Assembly: GCA_937995835.1 (NCBI GenBank)
Contig: CALKIV010000043.1
Coordinates: forward strand, 1 to 64,000
Source of the DNA: an uncultured Dysgonomonas sp.
GTDB lineage: Bacteria > Bacteroidota > Bacteroidia > Bacteroidales > Dysgonomonadaceae
Reading direction: 5' to 3'
Length of the DNA: 64,000 bases
The notes under the pieces are model-generated. The model was not told the DNA's origin and ran no database searches. It saw only the letters and a program-made list of their open reading frames with translations. Positions 55,052 through 62,737 of the stretch are shown here, piece by piece; positions within the stretch are counted from its first letter, which is position 1; each line of letters starts with the position of its first letter. The position numbers and the translations under genes were made by a program.

Positions 55052-56467
55052 ATGCTAAAAAATATAGAAAAATACTTACTAACGCATTATCCTATCATCT
55101 GGAATCTGAAGATAGTGCCAGCAATTTTGATCGTTCTGATTATAAATATCGTATTCTTTGGTTTAGGATTTGCCATCACCATGCCACTGACAAAAGTAGA
55201 AGCGTCATCACAATCGTGGACTTTTGCCCTACTCATCGGCTGTGCCATCCTTTTGCAGGTATTAGTTTTTATCTTCTGGTTGATGCAATACACCAAGCAC
55301 AATGCCCTGAGAGCATTCTATCCTCAATCAGCAAAATCAAGATACTTGGAGTGGCTCCTTACTTTCATTCTTCTGATTTTCATCGTCAGTGTACCCCAAA
55401 GCGTCTCAATGGGTCAAAAGACTAGATGGAAAACAATGTACTCTAAACAGGAATTTGAGAAAGAAAGCTTAATCATGAGAAAGATAGTTCCACTTTATCC
55501 AAATAATGAGTACCCCTTCAAACTCCGTGACAATGAATCGCCCCTACTGATAGGTGATGCAAAAGTGGACAGAAGCAAATTTGACACACAGCTTTATACC
55601 TACGAGCAAGATGCTCAAAGCCCCGACAACCCGATAGAATACGTTGGACCATCTTTTCTTTATTTTCATGACTACTATTACAATGGACTAGGAGAAAAAG
55701 ATAATGAAGAGGAACTAAAAATAAGACAATGGCTGAAAAGCGAACAACAGGACAGCATCAGAGCGACAATTCAGGCTTATCTTGACCTCCATAAAAAATA
55801 CAATTTGAAGGCAAACATAGATGCTGACACATGGATGAAGATTGTATACAACCCTCCTTTATATCCGGTTGATCTCCAAAACACGATAGACATGAGCGAC
55901 GATCGGTACAACGCCAGCCAATACTCGACACAATATTGGCTTCTCAAGAGTCAATATCAGGAGTTGGACTCTGTTTATAATTCAAAAGGATCCACTTGGT
56001 ACATGTATACTTGGGTGTTTGCAATGGGAATATCTATCCTCGTCTTTTCAGTAAGGGCAACTAATGGACGATCATGGCTCTTTGCACTTATCACCTTTGG
56101 CATCACGATTCTGTTTTCCTCCTTCTTACTTGTCATTTTTGGCAGTGGAGACTCGTTCTTTGTGCTGACAGGAATTTTATGGATTGGAATTTTGATTGGT
56201 TTAGGCATAAATCTAAGGACTAAAATTGCACTTCAGGAAAGAAAAGGAAGATCAAGTATCCTTCTTAATCTCTTCATTTGGATAGCTCCGGCACTAACGC
56301 TGCTCTTGTTTATGATGGGCATTAGCATTTTCAACAACCATGAGTCTGAGATAGAAGACAAATTGTTATACCTAGTGCATCCACTAACAATTGTTATATA
56401 CACAACAATAATAATGTATCCTATATGTATTCTTGTCAGACAGTGGAAAGCTCTACCTGAAGACTAA
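55052..56467 (+). CDS. Polytopic membrane protein, likely partner of the ABC ATPase
   Basis: A 471-residue protein without a named family that I recognise. Hydrophobic segments lie near 20-45, 62-86, 108-126, then after a soluble loop of roughly 190 residues (about 127-315) near 318-338, 343-365, 370-388, 405-425 and 435-458. Three helices, a big loop and about five helices is an ABC-2-like arrangement. The loop is rich in Asp, Tyr and Gln and probably faces the periplasm. It is in an operon with the preceding ATPase and convergent with coaA, 7 bases away. A role in export or extraction across the membrane is inferred only from the pairing. Confidence 0.7.
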   Translation: MLKNIEKYLLTHYPIIWNLKIVPAILIVLIINIVFFGLGFAITMPLTKVEASSQSWTFALLIGCAILLQVLVFIFWLMQYTKHNALRAFYPQSAKSRYLEWLLTFILLIFIVSVPQSVSMGQKTRWKTMYSKQEFEKESLIMRKIVPLYPNNEYPFKLRDNESPLLIGDAKVDRSKFDTQLYTYEQDAQSPDNPIEYVGPSFLYFHDYYYNGLGEKDNEEELKIRQWLKSEQQDSIRATIQAYLDLHKKYNLKANIDADTWMKIVYNPPLYPVDLQNTIDMSDDRYNASQYSTQYWLLKSQYQELDSVYNSKGSTWYMYTWVFAMGISILVFSVRATNGRSWLFALITFGITILFSSFLLVIFGSGDSFFVLTGILWIGILIGLGINLRTKIALQERKGRSSILLNLFIWIAPALTLLLFMMGISIFNNHESEIEDKLLYLVHPLTIVIYTTIIMYPICILVRQWKALPED

Positions 56468-56474
56468 AGTCTAA

Positions 56475-57422
56475 TTATTTTCTCAGCCTGACGCAATCCA
56501 CTCGATGCTCTTGCCCCTTGTGCAAGATCAAGTCTGCACGTCCTTTGGTTGGCAGAATATTTCTAAAGAGATTTTCTCGATTGATGGTGTACCAAATATT
56601 CTTCGCCGTGGCCACAGCCATTGCCTCGGACAGCTTAGTGTAGTCATTAAAATAAGAATCAGGATCTAAGAATGCACTCTCTCTGAATTTCATAAATCGA
56701 TCCACATACCATGTTTCCAGATCTTTTTCGCTAGCATCTACATAGATCGAAAAGTCAAGGAAGTCTGAAACAAAAGCTCGAGGACGCTCCATTTGATAAT
56801 CTTGCCAAGTTTGTAAAACATTCAGTCCTTCTAGTATAATGATATCAGGATCCTCTATTTCTATGTATTCATCGGGGATAACATCATAGATAAGATGAGA
56901 ATATTGGGGAACTCTCAGCTGCTTCATTCCTGATTTGGCATCAGTCACAAAATTCAATAATTTTCTACTATCATAAGATTCGGGAAACCCTTTTCGGTGC
57001 ATAATCCTTCTGCTCTCCAATTCCTTATTAGGAAAAAGGAAACCATCAGTTGTTACTAATGCAACATTCCGATAATCACTTTTACGACTAAGCAAAGCTT
57101 GAAGAACACGCGCTGTGGTACTTTTTCCTACTGATACGCTACCTGCAATACCAATGATAAATGGAATTTTTTGTTCCTCTTCTTGAAGAAACTTCATCAA
57201 CACCTCTTGCCTATTATAAAGCGCCTCTACATAATAGCTCAGCAGACGGGAAAGTGGCAGATAGATCTCCTTCACTTCGTCAATGGAGAACTCCTCATTT
57301 ATACCTTTCAGAGCCTCCACATCTTCCTCATTCAGAGTCATAGGCTCATCAGCTCTCAGTTTAGACCATCTCTCTCTATCAAACAAGAGATAGGGGCTCT
57401 CTGAAAAAAGTTCGTCAATCAT
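56475..57422 (-). CDS. coaA: Type I pantothenate kinase
   Basis: Phosphorylates pantothenate, the first step to coenzyme A. The 315-residue protein matches the CoaA (PanK-I) length. P-loop GIAGSVSVGKSTTARV lies near residue 92; DGFLFPN, GFPESYDSRKLL, PQYSHLIYDV and EGLNVLQ follow in the normal order. It has its own -7 element and stands alone. Confidence 0.96.
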   Translation of the reverse strand: MIDELFSESPYLLFDRERWSKLRADEPMTLNEEDVEALKGINEEFSIDEVKEIYLPLSRLLSYYVEALYNRQEVLMKFLQEEEQKIPFIIGIAGSVSVGKSTTARVLQALLSRKSDYRNVALVTTDGFLFPNKELESRRIMHRKGFPESYDSRKLLNFVTDAKSGMKQLRVPQYSHLIYDVIPDEYIEIEDPDIIILEGLNVLQTWQDYQMERPRAFVSDFLDFSIYVDASEKDLETWYVDRFMKFRESAFLDPDSYFNDYTKLSEAMAVATAKNIWYTINRENLFRNILPTKGRADLILHKGQEHRVDCVRLRK

Positions 57423-57452
57423 GTATTCTTCAATTATTGATTATTCGCAAGG

Positions 57453-57460
57453 CAAATATA
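57453..57460 (-). promoter_or_regulatory. coaA -7 element
   Basis: TATATTTG on the minus strand, 31 bases before the coaA ATG. A TTTG at 57479-57476 is 15 bases away, shorter than the usual 19-21. Confidence 0.5.
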
Positions 57461-57601
57461 AAGAGAATAAGCTTACAAATAATGCTTTAGAAGAGAGATT
57501 TAATGACTGAGAATAGTTATAAAAGAGAAAAAGCATCATAGCAAGGGATAAAACGCATATTTATATTATTTATATCTTATCGGCAAATAATAAATTCTAT
57601 G

Positions 57602-57609
57602 TATATTTG
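57602..57609 (+). promoter_or_regulatory. Probable sufB -7 element
   Basis: TATATTTG fits TAnnTTTG and would give a leader of about 65 bases. A second match, TATTTTTG at 57666-57673 with TTTA 21 bases upstream, lies so close to the ATG at 57680 that it would yield an almost leaderless mRNA. Confidence 0.45.
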
Positions 57610-57679
57610 TAGCTATGAGTTTTGCATATTTCGAGACTCATTTATTGATACATAATAAACTAATATATTTTTGTACATA

Positions 57680-59152
57680 ATGGCAAATCCAGAAAAAGTA
57701 GACCAAGACAAGATATTAGAAGAGGTTACGACCAACGAATATAAATATGGTTTTGTGACCGATATTGAAACGGAGATTATCCCTCCAGGACTGAACGAAG
57801 ACGTTGTACGCCATATATCCGAAAGAAAAAAAGAACCAGAATGGCTTCTTGAATACCGATTGAAAGCTTTCAGACATTGGCAAACATTAGTGATGCCTAA
57901 CTGGGCTAAGCTTGATATTGCTGAAATTGACTATCAAGGCATCAGCTACTACGCTGCACCAAAAAGCTCGAAAGAAGGACCCAAAAGTCTCGATGAAGTG
58001 GATCCTGAACTATTGAAAACGTTCGAAAAACTAGGTATTCCATTACACGAAAGGGAGATTTTGGCAGGAGTTCGCCCAATGGCTGTGGACGCTGTTATAG
58101 ACAGTGTTTCGGTAAATACGACTTTCAAGAAGACCTTGGGAGAAAAAGGAATCATTTTCTGTTCATTCAGCGAGGCTGTTCAAGAGCATCCTGAATTGGT
58201 GAAAAAATATTTAGGAACTGTTGTTCCATACAGAGACAACTTCTTTGCAGCGCTCAATTCGGCTGTTTTCAGCGATGGGTCGTTCTGCTACATTCCAAAA
58301 GGAGTCCGTTGTCCGATGGAGCTTTCAACCTATTTCAGAATAAACGCCGCAAACACCGGACAATTTGAACGCACACTGATTGTGGCTGATGACGATTCAT
58401 ATGTAAGCTATCTTGAGGGCTGTACAGCTCCTCAAAGAGATGAAAATCAACTTCACGCTGCCATTGTAGAGATCATTGCACTAGATCGTGCAGAAGTTAA
58501 ATACTCTACTGTTCAAAACTGGTTCCCCGGCGACAAGGAAGGTAAAGGAGGGGTTTACAACTTCGTTACCAAAAGAGGTATCTGCAAAGGGGTTTCCTCT
58601 AAAATTTCTTGGACACAAGTGGAAACAGGATCGGCTATCACATGGAAATATCCGTCATGTATCCTTTCAGGAGATAATTCTGTAGGAGAATTCTACTCTG
58701 TGGCAGTTACCAACAACATGCAACAAGCCGACACTGGTACTAAAATGATTCACCTTGGCAAGAACACCAGAAGCCGAATTGTATCAAAAGGTATATCTGC
58801 AGGATTTAGTCAAAACACCTATAGAGGATTGGTGAAAGTGGCAGCCAAAGCAGAAGGAGCAAGGAATCACTCACAATGCGACAGCTTACTACTAGGCGAC
58901 AAGTGTGGAGCACATACCTTCCCATACACTGACATTGCCAATAATAGCGCAATCATCGAGCACGAGGCTACAACATCGAAGGTTAGTGAAGACCAAATCT
59001 TCTATTGCAACCAACGTGGACTAGACGAAGAGCAAGCCGTAGCACTCATCGTGAATGGTTATGCCAAAGAAGTAATGGAACACCTACCTATGGAGTTTGC
59101 TGTGGAAGCACAGAAGCTTCTAAGCATCAGCCTAGAAGGCAGTGTGGGATGA
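57680..59152 (+). CDS. sufB: Fe-S cluster assembly scaffold protein SufB
   Basis: SufB forms the SufBC2D scaffold that builds iron-sulfur clusters. The 490-residue protein has the family core: VNTTFKKTLGEKGIIFCSF, GSFCYIPKGVRCP, YLEGCTAP, RAEVKYSTVQNWFPGD, GICKGVSSKISWTQVETGSA and HTFPYTDIANNSAIIEHEATTSK. The length is normal. The ATG at 57680 gives MANPEKV; the frame opens at a TTG at 57671 that lies in a promoter-like box. Unusually, neither sufC, sufD nor sufS follows: a terminator and fhs come next. Confidence 0.96.
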   Translation: MANPEKVDQDKILEEVTTNEYKYGFVTDIETEIIPPGLNEDVVRHISERKKEPEWLLEYRLKAFRHWQTLVMPNWAKLDIAEIDYQGISYYAAPKSSKEGPKSLDEVDPELLKTFEKLGIPLHEREILAGVRPMAVDAVIDSVSVNTTFKKTLGEKGIIFCSFSEAVQEHPELVKKYLGTVVPYRDNFFAALNSAVFSDGSFCYIPKGVRCPMELSTYFRINAANTGQFERTLIVADDDSYVSYLEGCTAPQRDENQLHAAIVEIIALDRAEVKYSTVQNWFPGDKEGKGGVYNFVTKRGICKGVSSKISWTQVETGSAITWKYPSCILSGDNSVGEFYSVAVTNNMQQADTGTKMIHLGKNTRSRIVSKGISAGFSQNTYRGLVKVAAKAEGARNHSQCDSLLLGDKCGAHTFPYTDIANNSAIIEHEATTSKVSEDQIFYCNQRGLDEEQAVALIVNGYAKEVMEHLPMEFAVEAQKLLSISLEGSVG

Positions 59153-59187
59153 TCTAAGAATATTTTTATTACAAAATATCACCATAA

Positions 59188-59225
59188 ATGGGGCTTTTCG
59201 GAGAGATCGATCAGCCTCATTTTTT
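59188..59225 (+). terminator. sufB terminator
   Basis: ATGGGGCT (59188-59195) pairs with AGCCTCAT (59213-59220), eight pairs with one G-U, then five to six T. It confirms that sufB is a single-gene unit. Confidence 0.72.
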
Positions 59226-59232
59226 ATCTTTG
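59225..59232 (+). promoter_or_regulatory. fhs -7 element
   Basis: TATCTTTG begins at the end of the sufB terminator T-run and would give fhs a leader of about 75 bases. The -33 region overlaps the terminator stem-loop and has no clear TTTG. Confidence 0.45.
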
Positions 59233-59313
59233 CATATTCAATTTATTCTAAGATAAGATTAAAAGAAGTATATTAGTATCAAAAGTCTGAAACCTTAAAA
59301 AAATAGAACCATT

Positions 59314-60987
59314 ATGACATTCAAAAGTGACATACAAATAGCAAGAGAAGCAAAACTCAGAGATATTACAGAAATTGCCAAAGAGTTAAGTATCGACTTA
59401 GACCTATTGCATAATTATGGCAAACATATTGCCAAAGTACCTGCCAACATCATCGATGAAAACAAGATAAAAAACAACAATCTGATTCTTGTGACTGCCA
59501 TCACCCCCACCAAAGCTGGTATTGGTAAAACAACCACATCCATCGGATTGGCACTTGGGCTCAACAAGATTGGCAAGCAAGCAACTGTTGCTCTACGTGA
59601 ACCGTCACTTGGTCCATGCTTTGGGATGAAAGGTGGAGCTGCCGGAGGAGGATATGCACAAGTATTACCAATGGAAAGTATCAACCTACATTTCACTGGA
59701 GACTTTCATGCCATCACCTCTGCTCACAATATGATTTCTGCACTTTTAGACAATTATATTTATCAAAATAGAGGAACCGACAAAGCGTTGAAATCAGTAA
59801 CTTGGAAACGTGTATTGGATGTCAACGATCGCAATCTTCGCTCTGTGGTTACTGGCTTAGGAGGTGCAGGAAATGGATTACCTTCCGAATCTGGATTTGA
59901 AATTACCCCAGCATCAGAAATCATGGCAATTCTTTGCTTGTCGAGCGATATCAATGATCTGAGAAGAAGGATAGAAAATATTGTTCTAGGCAACACAATG
60001 GACAACAAGCCTTTCACTGTAAAAGATTTGCAGGTGGCAGGAGCAATAACCGTATTGCTAAAAGATGCCATCAATCCCAATTTGGTGCAGACCACCGAAA
60101 ACACGCCTGCCTTTATCCATGGAGGACCTTTTGCCAATATTGCACATGGATGTAATTCAATCATTGCCACGAAGGCTGCACTCTCTCACTCTAAGTACGT
60201 GATCACCGAAGCTGGATTCGGGGCTGATCTTGGAGCAGAGAAATTCTTCAACATCAAATGCAGAAAGGCTGGTTTATCGCCCAAATTGACCATTTTAGTA
60301 GCCACTACCCAAGCGTTGAAGATGCATGGAGACGTTGCCATTGAAGATATTAAAAAAGAAAATATTGAAGGACTTAAGAAAGGGTTATTGAACCTAGACA
60401 AACACATCGAGAACATCAAATCTTTCGGTCAAACCGTACTTGTTGCCCTCAACAAATATGCTTTCGACACGGATAAAGAACTGGATCTTGTAAAACAACA
60501 TTGCCACGACAAGAGTGTAGGCTTCAGCCTAAATGAATCTTTCCTTTTAGGAGGAGAAGGAGCAATAGATCTTGCAAAAACTGTAGTGGAAATGATAGAC
60601 AAACAGCCTTCTGCTCCTCTACAATTCACATATAACGAAAAAGACAGCATAGAAGAAAAAATAGAGAAGGTGACTAAAAAAATCTATGGTGCGAAAAATG
60701 TAGAATATAGTGCAAAAGCAAAAAAACAGATCGCACAAGCCCAAGCTTTGGGAGCAACAAACTTCCCAATCTGTATTGCCAAAACTCAATATTCATTCTC
60801 TGATGATGCCAGTGCATATGGCGTGCCTAAAGATTTTACATTCACCATCAACGATGTGGTGATCAACACAGGCGCCGAATTCATCGTAGCCATTGCAGGA
60901 GCCATCATGCGCATGCCTGGATTACCTAAAGTGCCTCAAGCAAACAGCATTGACATCATCGACGGAAACATCGAAGGTTTAAGCTAA
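59314..60987 (+). CDS. fhs: Formate-tetrahydrofolate ligase
   Basis: Makes 10-formyltetrahydrofolate from formate and ATP, feeding one-carbon metabolism. The 557-residue protein has the family P-loop-like TPTKAGIGKTT near residue 65, REPSLGPCFGMKGGAAGGGYAQV (about 92-115, split motif), NLHFTGDFHAI and FANIAHGCNSI, and the end MPGLPKVPQAN. The length is normal. It runs straight into the DUF1460 gene, 2 bases downstream, so the three genes to 62737 form one operon. Confidence 0.97.
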   Translation: MTFKSDIQIAREAKLRDITEIAKELSIDLDLLHNYGKHIAKVPANIIDENKIKNNNLILVTAITPTKAGIGKTTTSIGLALGLNKIGKQATVALREPSLGPCFGMKGGAAGGGYAQVLPMESINLHFTGDFHAITSAHNMISALLDNYIYQNRGTDKALKSVTWKRVLDVNDRNLRSVVTGLGGAGNGLPSESGFEITPASEIMAILCLSSDINDLRRRIENIVLGNTMDNKPFTVKDLQVAGAITVLLKDAINPNLVQTTENTPAFIHGGPFANIAHGCNSIIATKAALSHSKYVITEAGFGADLGAEKFFNIKCRKAGLSPKLTILVATTQALKMHGDVAIEDIKKENIEGLKKGLLNLDKHIENIKSFGQTVLVALNKYAFDTDKELDLVKQHCHDKSVGFSLNESFLLGGEGAIDLAKTVVEMIDKQPSAPLQFTYNEKDSIEEKIEKVTKKIYGAKNVEYSAKAKKQIAQAQALGATNFPICIAKTQYSFSDDASAYGVPKDFTFTINDVVINTGAEFIVAIAGAIMRMPGLPKVPQANSIDIIDGNIEGLS

Positions 60988-60989
60988 AT

Positions 60990-61838
60990 ATGTATCGAAG
61001 AACAAGAAGTATAATTTATATAATAGTTTTGTGCATCACATCCATCACAGTTGATGCACAAACTATTTACACGCCTAAAGATGCTGAAATCTTTGAGCGA
61101 TATATCACTGAATTTAGCTCTAAGAAAGAGCTTCCCATCGAGGAACTATTTGTTCAGACAGGGCTGTTTTTTCTAAACACGCCTTATGTTGGGGCAACAT
61201 TAGAAAATCAGGAGAAAGAGCAATTGGTTGTCAACCTCAGAGAGCTAGACTGTACGACTTTCGTTGAAACTTGCATAGCTCTAAGTCTTACCTTAAAAGA
61301 GGACAGTCCCACATTTCAGCGCTACCAAGATCAATTGAGAAAGATCAGATATAGAAATGGGCAGATAGACGGTTACACCTCACGCCTGCACTACCCTAGC
61401 GATTGGGTTCATGCCAATTCGGATTTGTTTAATAATATCACATTGAGTCTTGGAGGAAGTATCGTAGACAAACCACTGAACTTTATGTCGTCACATAGTC
61501 AACTATATCCTCACTTGAAGGACGATAAACAAAATCAAGAAGAGATCAAAAAAATTGAGACTGAGATAAATCAACGAAACAACTACACTCTATTGCCTGT
61601 CAGCAAAATAAGAGTAGCCTCAAAACAAATTAAAACAGGCGATATCATCATTTTTGGCACTCGCACCAAAGGGCTAGACTATTCTCACATAGGCTTTGCC
61701 TATTGGCACAATGGAGTATTAAAGTTGCTTCATGCTTCTAGTGCTCGCAAGCAAGTGGTAGTAGATGCTAAAAGCTTGGTACAATATTGTGAAACATCCA
61801 AAACGTGTACGGGAATAACCGTATTGAGAATAAAATAA
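60990..61838 (+). CDS. DUF1460 protein (N-acetylmuramoyl-L-alanine amidase-like, NlpC/P60 fold)
   Basis: A 282-residue secreted protein with a signal peptide (about 1-23, ending VDAQ). The papain-like core has Cys near 88 in ELDCTTFVE and His near 233 in DYSHIGFAYW, with LLHASSARKQVVVD at the end. These are the DUF1460 hallmarks; structurally studied Bacteroides relatives are described as cell-wall amidases. It follows fhs by 2 bases and precedes a CPBP membrane protease. The metabolic link to fhs is unclear. Confidence 0.88.
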   Translation: MYRRTRSIIYIIVLCITSITVDAQTIYTPKDAEIFERYITEFSSKKELPIEELFVQTGLFFLNTPYVGATLENQEKEQLVVNLRELDCTTFVETCIALSLTLKEDSPTFQRYQDQLRKIRYRNGQIDGYTSRLHYPSDWVHANSDLFNNITLSLGGSIVDKPLNFMSSHSQLYPHLKDDKQNQEEIKKIETEINQRNNYTLLPVSKIRVASKQIKTGDIIIFGTRTKGLDYSHIGFAYWHNGVLKLLHASSARKQVVVDAKSLVQYCETSKTCTGITVLRIK

Positions 61839-61852
61839 ACGAAGAATATTCG

Positions 61853-62737
61853 ATGAAAACAGGAAACAACGATTGGCTACCCTCGGGAGGAGGTGTGGAA
61901 CTCACCACACTATTTGGGCTATATTTTTTAGGTTTTTTCTTTGGAGCAGCAGCTATCAGTATCTTTTTAGGTGGCGAAGCTCTAGATAGTGTCTACAACA
62001 TTCGTGGAGCAAATATCATTCAAGCCATTTTCTTATTTTTGATTCCCACTACCATATATTGTGCTCTATTTGCAGATAAACATGGATCATTTTTAGTAAA
62101 ACACTCCATCGATATACGTACGTTGCTACTTGGAGCACTGGCACTTTTCGCCATCCTACCTTTTGTAGAAGCTGTCAATTATTATAATGAGCTAATCCCC
62201 CTTCCAGAGAAATTAGCAGAAATAGCAAAGAGATCGTTGGAGGCAAATCAGAAAGCTTATAATATCTTATTCAATGAAAAAACAATCACAAATATCGGAG
62301 CCAATCTACTTACCATTGCCATACTTCCAGCAGTATTGGAAGAGCTCTTTTTCAGGGGGTGTTTGCAACGCTCTGTCTCCAAACTGACCAATAACAGCCA
62401 CGCAGCCATTTGGATAACAGCTCTTATATTTAGTTTACTGCACTTTCAACTAACCGGTTTTTTCCCTCGCATCATTTTAGGAGCATTACTTGGCTACCTT
62501 TATCTTTGGACAAAGAATATCTGGGTACCTATTGTTGTACATGCCATCAATAATGCTACGGTCATTCTTGTAGTACAACTCTTTGCAGAAACAGAATTTT
62601 ATAAGAAGACACAAATTACCGACTACAGCTTAGGAAACGCTTGGCTTGCCACATTAATCAGCCTCTTTTTGACTGTGGGACTCATGTTACTTATTTATAA
62701 ATTAAAGCCCAAAGAGATTCCTGACCAAGAATCATAA
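61853..62737 (+). CDS. CPBP-family intramembrane metalloprotease
   Basis: A 294-residue membrane protein with about eight helices. The Abi/CPBP motifs are present: VLEELFFRGCLQ (EExxxR, about 160-170), LLHFQLTGFFPR (His near 197) and VHAINNATV (His near 230). Family members are prenyl-protein-type proteases, often of unknown substrate. The ATG at 61853 starts 14 bases after the DUF1460 stop; an open-frame GTG at 61805 would overlap that gene and was rejected. The stop overlaps the 3' end of the convergent CoA-transferase gene by 6 bases. Confidence 0.85.
   Translation: MKTGNNDWLPSGGGVELTTLFGLYFLGFFFGAAAISIFLGGEALDSVYNIRGANIIQAIFLFLIPTTIYCALFADKHGSFLVKHSIDIRTLLLGALALFAILPFVEAVNYYNELIPLPEKLAEIAKRSLEANQKAYNILFNEKTITNIGANLLTIAILPAVLEELFFRGCLQRSVSKLTNNSHAAIWITALIFSLLHFQLTGFFPRIILGALLGYLYLWTKNIWVPIVVHAINNATVILVVQLFAETEFYKKTQITDYSLGNAWLATLISLFLTVGLMLLIYKLKPKEIPDQES

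Noticed and set aside
59153..59313. Folate riboswitch before fhs
   Set aside because: The only structure I see is the sufB terminator hairpin; the leader after the -7 box is about 75 bases without clear pairing.
61805..61852. Longer CPBP protein from a GTG at 61805
   Set aside because: It would overlap the end of the DUF1460 gene by 34 bases and add residues with no membrane or family character.
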